From: Flavobacteriaceae bacterium
GTDB taxonomy: Bacteria > Bacteroidota > Bacteroidia > Flavobacteriales > Flavobacteriaceae
Length of the DNA stretch: 5,520 nucleotides
Assembly (NCBI GenBank): GCA_949507465.1
Contig: CATEMS010000359.1
Location: 1-5,520 of the forward strand
Direction of reading: 5' to 3'
Each line of letters opens with the position of its first letter. Within the stretch, counting starts at the first letter, position 1. Position numbers and translations under genes: made by a program. A model generated the notes under the pieces. It worked only from the letters and a program-made list of their open reading frames with translations. It was not told where the DNA came from and searched no databases. This document shows, one piece after another, positions 1 to 5,520 of this stretch.

Positions 1-299
1 AAAAAGTGAGGTGCATGCTAAGTAAAATGATGATGCTTCGCGCCAATGTTTTAATGCTCGATGAACCTACCAACCATTTAGATTTAGAGTCAATTACTGC
101 TTTTAATAACTCACTTACAAACTTTAAGGGAACCGTTTTGCTTACCACTCACGATCATGAGTTTGCTCAAACAGTGGGCACCAGAGTGGTAGAGTTAACC
201 CCCAACGGGGTAATCGATCGTTACATGACCTTTGATGAGTACATGAATGATCCAAAAATCAAGCAACAAAGAGAAAAAATGTACGCAGTCTCTTCTTAG
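1..299 (+). CDS. ABC-F family ATPase, YbiT-like (C-terminal part)
   Basis: This is the last ~99 codons of a longer gene that enters from the left edge. The frame is open to base 3 and the GTG at 6-8 is an internal valine, not a start. Seen: the residues KVRCMLSKMMM follow where an ABC signature (SGGEKxR) would sit. Next come the Walker B strand VLMLDEP, the D-loop NHLDLES and an H-loop region TTHDHEF, then a tail ending in REKMYAVSS. Known: LDEPTNHLD is the hallmark of ABC-F proteins, soluble twin-ATPase proteins without membrane domains that act on the ribosome. The tail pattern (TRVVELTPNGVID, then a YMTFDEYM segment) resembles the E. coli YbiT end (ILEITPERVIDF). Inferred: the second nucleotide-binding domain of a YbiT-type translation factor. 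Resistance-type ABC-F proteins cannot be excluded without the linker and first domain, but nothing visible suggests one. A terminator follows directly. Confidence 0.9.
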   Translation, partial: KVRCMLSKMMMLRANVLMLDEPTNHLDLESITAFNNSLTNFKGTVLLTTHDHEFAQTVGTRVVELTPNGVIDRYMTFDEYMNDPKIKQQREKMYAVSS

Positions 300-319
300 T
301 ATTATCTAATCAAAACTTT

Positions 320-348
320 AAGCTGTATATTTTCATGCAGCTTTTTTT
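320..348 (+). terminator. Intrinsic terminator after the ABC-F gene
   Basis: Bases 320-328 (AAGCTGTAT) pair with 335-343 (ATGCAGCTT) as a 9-bp stem with one G-U pair and a 6-base loop (ATTTTC). The T-run at 342-348 follows. It starts 20 bases after the ABC-F stop codon. The hutG stop codon (347-349, minus strand) lies at the end of the T-run, so the two genes converge on this hairpin. On the minus strand the hairpin is followed only by AAAGTTTTG, so termination in that direction would be weaker. Confidence 0.85.
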
Positions 349-1345
349 ATGGATTTGAAATCACGTCGCTTACCAGATAAGATAGCGCCTTGGCAACCTG
401 ATTGTAATGGATTTCATGAGGTGGTGCACCTTCACAAATATGTATGTATTTGCAGTTTTTAAGTTTAGAAAAATAACACAGATACGCTCTGGCTTGCACT
501 AAAGAAAATCCACTTGGGCTTATGGCGCTGCTACCCATTTGTTGTATGGCATCCATATCTAGTTCTAGACCAAAGGGCTTATCTGTGCAAAAGTTTTTTG
601 CCTCTTCTAACATTTGTTTAAAGGGAGTTCCGGTAATGTAATCCTCAAAAAATGAGTAGTTAATTTTTTCTTTCAGGGTATTGATTGTGTCAAATATTTC
701 GCCAGAGGTATAGTTTTTGTGCAAGCCTAAAATATAGTATTTCTCTAAGTAGCCCTCCTGCATTGCGTACCTAAAACCATTGCCACTGTGCCTGTGTTCA
801 AGAGCTCTAAAATCTGTATGAGGGTCAAGATTTATACAGTGTATTGGTGCTTTTAGGGCAGTGGCTGCTGCTTTAATATTCCCATAGCTATTGTTATGAC
901 CTCCACCAACAATTACAGGAATCTTTTTTGCTGAAATAATCTTTGCAACAACCTTGCTTACTTTGGTATCAATTTGTGACACCAAATTTCCGATTTTAGT
1001 AAGGTAATCAGGATCATTTATATCTAGTTTACAAGCGCTTTCTTGCTGATCTTTACAATCTACCTCACCTACAATAATGGTATTGCTTGGGTTTGTGTAG
1101 GAGTTTGATTGTATGTTGCAAAGTGCAGAGAGGCAGCTATTCCAGGCTTTAGCAGCTCCAGCTCTTCCCATGTTTGCTCGAATACCAACATCCTCTGGGA
1201 TACCCAATAGCGCATATTTGGCAGTGCTTTTTTCTAGCCCTTGCCAAGAATTAGCAAGACCAACGCTATCCCCAAATTTTTCTTCACCTTTTCTTTTTAA
1301 AGTGTGTTTTTTTAAGTCTTCTATTGTGTAAAATTGAAGACTCAT
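347..1345 (-). CDS. hutG: Formimidoylglutamase (arginase/ureohydrolase fold)
   Basis: A 332-residue enzyme of the manganese-dependent ureohydrolase family. Role: hydrolysis of N-formimidoyl-L-glutamate to glutamate and formamide, the last step of cytoplasmic histidine degradation. Seen: GGGHNN at 147-152 (metal ligand H150), DPHTD at 174-178 (ligands D174, H176, D178) followed by RALEHRHSGNGF, ELDMD at 261-265 (D263, D265), and IHICEGAP at 301-308. These are the three metal-site blocks of the family in the right order. The middle block is normally DAHxD; here the second residue is proline, which is not a ligand. The call as HutG rather than arginase or agmatinase rests on its coupling to hutI and its likeness to flavobacterial HutG proteins. 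The start ATG overlaps the hutI stop as ATGA, so translation is probably coupled. Only a weak GGAA lies ahead of the start. Confidence 0.9.
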   Translation of the reverse strand: MSLQFYTIEDLKKHTLKRKGEEKFGDSVGLANSWQGLEKSTAKYALLGIPEDVGIRANMGRAGAAKAWNSCLSALCNIQSNSYTNPSNTIIVGEVDCKDQQESACKLDINDPDYLTKIGNLVSQIDTKVSKVVAKIISAKKIPVIVGGGHNNSYGNIKAAATALKAPIHCINLDPHTDFRALEHRHSGNGFRYAMQEGYLEKYYILGLHKNYTSGEIFDTINTLKEKINYSFFEDYITGTPFKQMLEEAKNFCTDKPFGLELDMDAIQQMGSSAISPSGFSLVQARAYLCYFSKLKNCKYIHICEGAPPHEIHYNQVAKALSYLVSDVISNP

Positions 1346-2577
1346 ATCAGTTTTCCGTTTAAAATTACTTGGTCTATATTAGTACTTCCAAAGGCATAAG
1401 GGAGGTACCCATAACTTGGTATTTCTTTAGTGATAATTACATTAGCTTTTTTACCCACTGTGATACTACCATAAGAATCACTGAGCCCCATAGCATATGC
1501 CCCATTAATCGTGGCTGCATTGATTGCTTCCTCTGGGCTTAGTTTCATTTTTATACAGGCAGTGGCTACAGCTAAATTCATGTTACCACTAGGAGATGAT
1601 CCTGGATTGTAATCTGTAGCTAGCGCCAGAGGGAGACCCGCATCTATGACAGCTCTGGCTGGGGTGTAGGGTATGCTCAAAAAGAAAGAACACAAGGGGA
1701 GGGCTACAGGCATTGTTTGGCTATCTTGAAGTGCTGTAATGTCTTCTTTGGTTAACACCTCTAGGTGATCTACACTAAGTGCCTGATTTTTAACGCTTTC
1801 TGCAACACCGCCCATGGCTGTAAATTGGTTTACATGCGTTTTTGCCCTGAATCCAAACTTTTTTCCAGCTTGCAATATTTTATTGGTGTCTGCAACAGAG
1901 AAATATCCTTGCTCACAAAACACATCTACATAGTCTGCAAGATTTTCACTAGCAATTTGCTCCATCATTTCTCCACATATCAAATCTAGATAACCTTCTT
2001 TATTGTTTTTAAACTCTGGTGGTATAGCATGTGCTCCTAGAAAAGTTGTTTTTATAGCAATGTTGTGTTTTGCTCCTAGTTCTCTGGCTACGCGGAGCAT
2101 TTTCATCTCTGACTCTGTGGTGAGTCCATACCCGCTTTTTATTTCTATAGCCCCAGTGCCTAGTTGAATGACTTCTTGTAATCTTTTTTCAGATTGTGCA
2201 AATAATTCTTCTTGGCTGGTTGCCTGAAGTTTCTTTGCAGAGTTGATAATGCCTCCACCACTAGCTGCAATTTCTTGATAACTTAGTCCATTAATCCTAT
2301 CTACAAATTCTTGTTCTCTATTACCTGCATATACAAGGTGAGTGTGGCTGTCACACCAAGAAGGTAAGACTATTTTACCAGAGCAATCAAGGGTTTTGAG
2401 GTCCTTGAGATCTGGTATTTCGCTCATCTGCCCAAAGCTGTGAATCACATCATCCTCTAGCAATAACCATGCATCTTTCAGTTTGGGCAGCTCCTTCATC
2501 TGTGACCCACTCACTTTTTGTGTAGTAAGAGGTCTGATTTGAAGCAGCATTGCAATATTTTTTAACAATAATTTCAT
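1342..2577 (-). CDS. hutI: Imidazolonepropionase
   Basis: A 411-residue metal-dependent amidohydrolase, the normal length for HutI. Role: opens the ring of 4-imidazolone-5-propionate to give N-formimidoyl-L-glutamate, the substrate of the HutG encoded next to it. Seen: LPSWCDSHTHLVYAGNR near 71-87 with the metal-binding H78 and H80, IEIKSGYGL at 144-152, GAHAIPPE at 181-188, KTHVNQF at 246-252 (metal ligand H248), VDHLE at 269-273 and ALATDYNPGSSPSGNM at 318-333 with D322. These blocks match the amidohydrolase metal site and the HutI substrate loop. The start is the ATG at 2577-2575; a slightly earlier ATG (ATGGCATGA) is out of frame and stops at once. It is first in a two-gene unit hutI-hutG. 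Its promoter should lie in the 61-base divergent gap, or transcription enters from the other side of it less plausibly. No histidine-responsive regulator gene is in the window. Confidence 0.95.
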   Translation of the reverse strand: MKLLLKNIAMLLQIRPLTTQKVSGSQMKELPKLKDAWLLLEDDVIHSFGQMSEIPDLKDLKTLDCSGKIVLPSWCDSHTHLVYAGNREQEFVDRINGLSYQEIAASGGGIINSAKKLQATSQEELFAQSEKRLQEVIQLGTGAIEIKSGYGLTTESEMKMLRVARELGAKHNIAIKTTFLGAHAIPPEFKNNKEGYLDLICGEMMEQIASENLADYVDVFCEQGYFSVADTNKILQAGKKFGFRAKTHVNQFTAMGGVAESVKNQALSVDHLEVLTKEDITALQDSQTMPVALPLCSFFLSIPYTPARAVIDAGLPLALATDYNPGSSPSGNMNLAVATACIKMKLSPEEAINAATINGAYAMGLSDSYGSITVGKKANVIITKEIPSYGYLPYAFGSTNIDQVILNGKLI

Positions 2578-2638
2578 GCCATAAATATAGCAAACCTTGA
2601 AAGGTTTTAATACCTTAGAGGTTTAATTTTTTTGTTTT
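2578..2638. promoter_or_regulatory. Divergent intergenic region with paired dyads
   Basis: This 61-base gap must hold the promoters of hutI (leftward) and the PLP enzyme gene (rightward). It contains a perfect inverted repeat at 2592-2607 (AAACCTT-GA-AAGGTTT). A second, weaker dyad lies at 2612-2622 (ACCT-TAG-AGGT). The two are also direct repeats: ACCTT begins at 2594 and at 2612, each followed by an AGGTTT and AAT segment, 18 bases apart. For hutI, TATATTTA at 2591-2584 (minus strand) is a one-mismatch fit to the Bacteroidota -7 element TAnnTTTG, but no good -33 element goes with it. For the rightward gene TAATTTTT at 2624-2631 is a similar weak fit. The promoter positions are therefore not settled; the repeats are plain in the sequence. 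Confidence 0.5.
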
Positions 2639-3793
2639 ATGAAAAGAAAAAATATAGGTATTAATACTATTTGCACGCATGTGGGTGAGGTTAAAGACAC
2701 TCAATTTCAGGGTGCTATTTCTCCTTTATTTGTCTCTAGCTCTTATCAATATGATGGGGTAGATGTTAAACGATACCCCCGTTACTTCAACACTCCCAAT
2801 CAGGAGGGTTTAGGTAAAAAAATAGCAGCCCTAGAAAAAAGTGAAGCCGGTATGATCTTTAGCAGTGGTATGGCTGCAGTTAGTCATTGTTTATTGGCTT
2901 TTTTACATAAAGGAGATCATGTTGTACTGCCCCAAACACTCTATGGCGGAACCTATAACTTTGTGGTGGAAGAATTTCATAAATTTGGTATTGAGTATAC
3001 CTTTGCAGCCGGGTTCACAGAAAAAGATTTTACCAAGGCCATTCAAGCAAACACCAAGGTTATTTACCTAGAAACGCCAAGTAACCCGCTCATGAAAATT
3101 ACCGACCTACAGCTCATAGCGCGTCTTGCAAGAGAGCATGATTTGGTCTCAATGATAGATAACACTTTTGCCTCTCCAATCAATCAAACACCTGCAGATT
3201 TTGGCATTGATATTATGATACATAGCGCAACAAAATACATGGGAGGCCATAGTGATATTTGTGCTGGAGCTGTTGCGGGGTCCACAAGGCATATGGATGT
3301 TATTTGGAATGTTGCCAAAAACATTGGGGGGAGTTTAAGTGATTATACAGTTTGGCTTTTGGAAAGAAGTATAAAAACTATGGCCCTTCGCGTGAGGGCT
3401 CAAAATAAAACAGCTAAAAAAATCGCTGAATGGTTAGAAAAACATCCTTTGGTTGCCAAGGTGTATTATCCAGGTTTGAAAAGCCATCCAGACCATCTGC
3501 TAGCTAAAAAACAGATGCGTGGGTATTCTGGTATGCTCTCTTTTGAGTTAGCACCAAGTATCGATCCAACTAAATTCATGAAACAATTAAAACTTGTAAA
3601 ACAGTCAATGAGCCTGGCAGGGGTAGAGTCTACAATTTTATCTCCAACCCATACTAGCCATGCCCTTTTAAGCCCTCAAGAACGTGCCCATCAGGGTATT
3701 TCAGATGGTTTACTTCGTTTTTCTGTGGGTATTGAAGAAAAGGCAGACTTACTCGCAGATTTCAAACAAGCCTTTAAGACATTGTCAAGATAA
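2639..3793 (+). CDS. Cys/Met-metabolism PLP enzyme (cystathionine gamma-synthase/lyase type)
   Basis: A 384-residue enzyme of the trans-sulfuration family (fold type I), full length for the family. Seen: RYPRYFNTPNQ at 45-55, where Y46 and R48 match the Tyr/Arg that reach the neighbouring subunit's cofactor phosphate; SSGMAA at 75-80 for phosphate binding; YGGT at 102-105 with Y102 stacking on PLP; ETPSNP at 145-150; D174 in IDNTF; SATKYMGGHSD at 196-206 with the Schiff-base lysine K199; SLAGVES at 325-331; and R360 in LLRFSVG for the substrate carboxylate. Known: such enzymes catalyse beta- or gamma-replacement or elimination on cystathionine, O-acyl-homoserine or related sulfur amino acids. 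Glycine follows YG where methionine gamma-lyases have cysteine, which argues against that activity. Synthase versus lyase cannot be decided from sequence. bshB1 follows after 30 bases without a terminator, suggesting cotranscription. Confidence 0.88.
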   Translation: MKRKNIGINTICTHVGEVKDTQFQGAISPLFVSSSYQYDGVDVKRYPRYFNTPNQEGLGKKIAALEKSEAGMIFSSGMAAVSHCLLAFLHKGDHVVLPQTLYGGTYNFVVEEFHKFGIEYTFAAGFTEKDFTKAIQANTKVIYLETPSNPLMKITDLQLIARLAREHDLVSMIDNTFASPINQTPADFGIDIMIHSATKYMGGHSDICAGAVAGSTRHMDVIWNVAKNIGGSLSDYTVWLLERSIKTMALRVRAQNKTAKKIAEWLEKHPLVAKVYYPGLKSHPDHLLAKKQMRGYSGMLSFELAPSIDPTKFMKQLKLVKQSMSLAGVESTILSPTHTSHALLSPQERAHQGISDGLLRFSVGIEEKADLLADFKQAFKTLSR

Positions 3794-3823
3794 AAAAGAC
3801 CAATTATATTAATACCATATATT

Positions 3824-4540
3824 ATGAAACTAGATATATTAGCCATAGGAGCGCATCCAGATGATGTAGAGATGAGTTGTGGTGGCACGATAGCCAAAGA
3901 AATAGCCAAAGGAAAAAAAGTGGGTATTTTAGACCTTACCAGAGGGGAGTTAGGAACAAGAGGTAGTGCAGAAATCAGACATAAAGAAGCAACTACTGCA
4001 GCAAACATCTTAGGTATTTCTGTTAGGGATAATCTAGCACTAGCAGATGGGTTTTTTCACAACGATGCTCAGGCCCAATTAAAAGTAATTCATTTTTTAA
4101 GAAAATATAGACCAGAGATTGTGCTATGTAATGCAGTAGATGATAGGCATATAGATCATCCAAAGGGAAGTGAGCTCGCAAGCAATGCATGTTTTTTAAG
4201 TGGTTTGATAAAGATAGAAACCAAGGAAAATGGAAAAATTCAAGATCCTTGGAGACCCAAACAAGTATTTCATTACATTCAATGGAAAGATTTAATTCCA
4301 GATTTTGTGGTGGATATTTCTGGTTACCAAGAGTTAAAATTAAAAGCTGTGCACGCCTATAAAAGCCAATTCTTTGATCCCAAAAGTACCGAGCCAATGA
4401 CTCCTATTGCTTCAAAAAATGCTACTGACAGTATGCAGTACCGAGATAGAAATCTAGGAAGGCTTATCGGGGTTCAAGCCGCTGAGGGATATACAGTAGA
4501 GAGATATCTAGGAGTAGATTCTATTTTTGATTTAATATAA
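3824..4540 (+). CDS. bshB1: Bacillithiol biosynthesis deacetylase BshB1
   Basis: A 238-residue zinc deacetylase of the PIG-L/LmbE family. Role: removes acetate from GlcNAc-malate to give GlcN-malate, the second step of bacillithiol synthesis in the cytoplasm; BshC then adds cysteine. Seen: AHPDD at 10-14 with zinc ligands H11 and D14 and catalytic D13, LTRGELGTRG at 38-47, DDRHIDHPKGS at 106-116 with the third zinc ligand H112, HAYKSQF at 177-183, and AAEGYTVER at 219-227. The length and all blocks fit BshB1; the related Bca (S-conjugate amidase) is less likely because the match runs through the BshB1-specific TRGELGTRG and C-terminal EGY regions. The start is the ATG 30 bases after the stop of the PLP gene; no Shine-Dalgarno is visible, as is common in this phylum. 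The upstream neighbour handles cystathionine/cysteine, which suits a thiol pathway. No convincing terminator follows. Confidence 0.95.
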   Translation: MKLDILAIGAHPDDVEMSCGGTIAKEIAKGKKVGILDLTRGELGTRGSAEIRHKEATTAANILGISVRDNLALADGFFHNDAQAQLKVIHFLRKYRPEIVLCNAVDDRHIDHPKGSELASNACFLSGLIKIETKENGKIQDPWRPKQVFHYIQWKDLIPDFVVDISGYQELKLKAVHAYKSQFFDPKSTEPMTPIASKNATDSMQYRDRNLGRLIGVQAAEGYTVERYLGVDSIFDLI

Positions 4541-4614
4541 CTCTACAAGGCTTATTGTTACCAACCAAGGTCTTGTGTATAGAGAAAAACGTCCTAATTT
4601 TTTTATTTTTTTAA

Positions 4615-4645
4615 TTGCAGATAGAATTCTAATATTCTATCTTTG
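4615..4645 (+). promoter_or_regulatory. Promoter of tRNA-His with internal inverted repeat
   Basis: TATCTTTG at 4638-4645 matches the Bacteroidota -7 consensus TAnnTTTG exactly, and TTG at 4615-4617 lies 20 bases upstream, as expected for the -33 element. A T-rich stretch (T7-A-T7, 4598-4612) sits just ahead and could act like an upstream element. Transcription would start near 4652, giving a leader of about 55 bases before the tRNA. A perfect inverted repeat (4619-4627 with 4634-4642, arms AGATAGAAT/ATTCTATCT) fills the spacer and covers part of the -7 element. The preceding 4541-4597 shows no gene and only a weak, bulged pairing (CTCTA..TAGAG) too far from the T-runs to be a convincing bshB1 terminator. 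Confidence 0.7.
4619..4642. repeat. Perfect 9-bp inverted repeat in the tRNA promoter
   Basis: Arms 4619-4627 (AGATAGAAT) and 4634-4642 (ATTCTATCT) are exact reverse complements with a 6-base spacer. A second, nested 10-bp palindrome, TAGAATTCTA, lies at 4622-4631. The repeat lies between the -33 and -7 elements and overlaps the latter, where a bound protein would block RNA polymerase. It is unlikely to be a terminator because only CTTTG follows it. Confidence 0.65.
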
Positions 4646-4706
4646 CTCCCGCTTTAGTGCATAACACTTTTGCGATTGTGCTATCTCTTTTTTAAGAGCG
4701 CTACAT

Positions 4707-4781
4707 GGTGGTTGTAGCTCAGCTGGTTAGAGCGCTGGTTTGTGGTACCAGAAGTCGCCGGTTCGAACCCGGTCTTCCACC
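4707..4781 (+). tRNA. tRNA-His (anticodon GUG)
   Basis: The cloverleaf can be drawn by hand. Acceptor 4708-4714 faces 4774-4780; D-stem GCTC/GAGC 4717-4720/4730-4733; anticodon stem CTGGT/ACCAG 4735-4739/4747-4751; anticodon GTG at 4742-4744 after T33 in the 7-base loop; T-arm 4757-4773 with the loop TTCGAAC. The extra G at 4707 (position -1) pairs with discriminator C73 at 4781, the identity mark of histidine tRNA. The bases after C73 are CAA, so CCA is added by enzyme. Odd: acceptor pairs 5-68 and 6-67 are T-T (4712/4776, 4713/4775), leaving two adjacent mismatches beside the G7-C66 pair. All other stems are sound, so I call it functional. Confidence 0.95.
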
Positions 4782-4782
4782 C

Positions 4783-4816
4783 AAAAAGAGTCTTCATGAA
4801 AATGAAGGCTTTTTTT
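4783..4816. terminator. Bidirectional terminator between tRNA-His and the symporter gene
   Basis: Bases 4790-4797 (GTCTTCAT) pair with 4802-4809 (ATGAAGGC), with one G-U pair, around a GAAA tetraloop at 4798-4801. The stem can extend outward through the flanking A-run and T-run. Rightward, the stem is followed by seven T (4810-4816). Leftward, the minus strand reads CTCTTTTT after the stem. The hairpin begins two bases after the tRNA 3' end. The symporter stop codon (4817-4815) lies on the T-run, so both units share the structure. Confidence 0.88.
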
Positions 4817-5520
4817 ATGTGTTTGATTTTGGCGGGAATAGCCTAGAGAAAATATACCCAATAACCATTGCCAGTAAAAAGGAAGGAGCAAGTACATCCA
4901 ATTCTTTAAAATAAGGGCCAATTGTTTGCATCTGCGACACTACAAACTTAAAGAGTATTACAGATAGAAACCCTGTAATCATTGAAGCTATAGCGCCTTT
5001 TTCTGAGTACCCTTTCCAAAATATTGACAGAATAATAACAGGACAAAAGGTTGCTGCAATACCAGACCATCCAAAAATCATAATCCAAAATATCTGTCTG
5101 TCTGGATATAAATTGTATAACAGTATGGCAATACCAAGTGCCACAAGTGCCATTGCAATTGTTACTCCTCTTGAGAAATTTGCTAAGTCCTCGTCCTTTA
5201 CATCTGGCCTAAATATTTTTTGATAAAAATCTCTAGTAACTGCACTTGAGGCTAGTATTAGTAACGAATCTATGGTAGACATGATGGCTGAGAGTACAAT
5301 AGCTATAAAAATAGCAACTAAAATAGTTGGCAGAAACTCGTTGGTTATCATGCTAAGAACATCTTCGCCTCCTGTTCCCAATATAGCTTCTGGATCTTGC
5401 CCTTGTTCTGTAAAATATATTCTAGCGAGAATTCCTATGGTGACTGCAGCAGCATCTGTTAAAAGAGTGAAAAGTAGCGCTACCCATTTACCTTTGTCTA
5501 TTTCGTGTTCACTACTGATA
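4815..5520 (-). CDS. Sodium:solute symporter, PutP-like (C-terminal part)
   Basis: The last 234 codons of an inner-membrane transporter of the SSS family; the frame runs open past the right edge, so the N-terminal half is missing. The first visible residues are ISSEHEIDKGKWVALL. About six hydrophobic segments are seen, at roughly visible residues 12-36, 63-95, 119-137, 143-168, 175-195 and 210-228. The second contains SAIMSTIDSLL with A78, S81 and T82, matching the A337/S340/T341 sodium-site triad of E. coli PutP. It is followed by SSAVTRDFY, like the PutP SSAITEDLY. The FGWSGIAATFCPVIILSIFW segment also parallels PutP. Role: sodium-driven uptake of a small organic solute. Proline is the best guess, but the substrate site is mostly outside the window, so no symbol is given. 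A TTG at 5381-5379 is an internal leucine, not the start. It converges on the tRNA unit. Confidence 0.9.
   Translation of the reverse strand, partial: ISSEHEIDKGKWVALLFTLLTDAAAVTIGILARIYFTEQGQDPEAILGTGGEDVLSMITNEFLPTILVAIFIAIVLSAIMSTIDSLLILASSAVTRDFYQKIFRPDVKDEDLANFSRGVTIAMALVALGIAILLYNLYPDRQIFWIMIFGWSGIAATFCPVIILSIFWKGYSEKGAIASMITGFLSVILFKFVVSQMQTIGPYFKELDVLAPSFLLAMVIGYIFSRLFPPKSNT

Noticed and set aside
1113..1331. A 72-codon open frame on the + strand inside hutG
   Set aside because: Antisense shadow of a well-supported conserved enzyme; no recognisable domain.
3691..4008. A 105-codon - strand frame across the PLP gene/bshB1 junction
   Set aside because: Overlaps the ends of two clear genes and the short gap between them; hydrophobic composition arises from the opposite strand of bshB1.
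4023..4397. A 124-codon open frame on the - strand inside bshB1
   Set aside because: Antisense shadow of bshB1, whose catalytic motifs are all intact; the predicted protein resembles nothing.
4545..4612. Possible terminator after bshB1
   Set aside because: CTCTA..TAGAG pairing is short and bulged, and the T-runs begin more than ten bases after it; not a standard intrinsic terminator.
347..4781. Functional link between tRNA-His and the nearby hut genes
   Set aside because: Both involve histidine, but they are over 2 kb apart, in different transcription units, with unrelated genes between; most likely coincidence.
4705..4914. A 69-codon open frame on the + strand spanning the tRNA
   Set aside because: It runs straight through tRNA-His and its terminator and overlaps the symporter on the other strand; a chance frame.
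5379..5381. TTG as start of a 188-residue symporter protein
   Set aside because: The same frame stays open for another 46 codons to the window edge and reads as transporter sequence, so the gene is truncated by the window and not started here.

Overview
The window looks like ordinary chromosomal DNA of a member of the Bacteroidota, most likely a flavobacterium. The evidence is AT-rich DNA, starts without strong Shine-Dalgarno sequences, a TAnnTTTG-type promoter upstream of a tRNA gene, a tRNA gene with no encoded CCA, and proteins that read like flavobacterial versions of their families. This assignment rests on recognition, not on a search.

Layout from left to right: (1) positions 1-299 are the C-terminal end of an ABC-F ATPase (YbiT-like) on the + strand, closed by a clear intrinsic terminator at 320-348. 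(2) On the - strand, hutI (2577 to 1342) and hutG (1345 to 347) form a tight pair with a 4-base ATGA stop/start overlap. They encode the last two steps of histidine breakdown to glutamate. hutH and hutU are not in the window. (3) A 61-base divergent gap (2578-2638) holds two copies of a dyad-like sequence and separates hutI from a + strand pair. (4) That pair is a Cys/Met-metabolism PLP enzyme (2639-3793) followed 30 bases later by bshB1 (3824-4540), a bacillithiol-biosynthesis deacetylase. (5) A 166-base gap carries a good Bacteroidota promoter with a perfect 9-bp inverted repeat inside it, leading to tRNA-His (GUG) at 4707-4781. (6) A hairpin at 4783-4816 works as a terminator in both directions. 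It ends the tRNA unit and also a - strand sodium:solute symporter (PutP-like) whose N-terminal part lies beyond the right edge.

Functionally, the hut pair makes histidine a carbon and nitrogen source. The PLP enzyme and bshB1 are plausibly linked, because bacillithiol is built from GlcN-malate plus cysteine and transsulfuration enzymes handle cysteine and its precursors. I found no phage, insertion sequence, CRISPR array or defence system, and no clearly new system. The most unusual sites are two adjacent U-U oppositions in the tRNA-His acceptor stem, the inverted repeat filling the tRNA promoter spacer, and the repeated dyads between hutI and the PLP gene.
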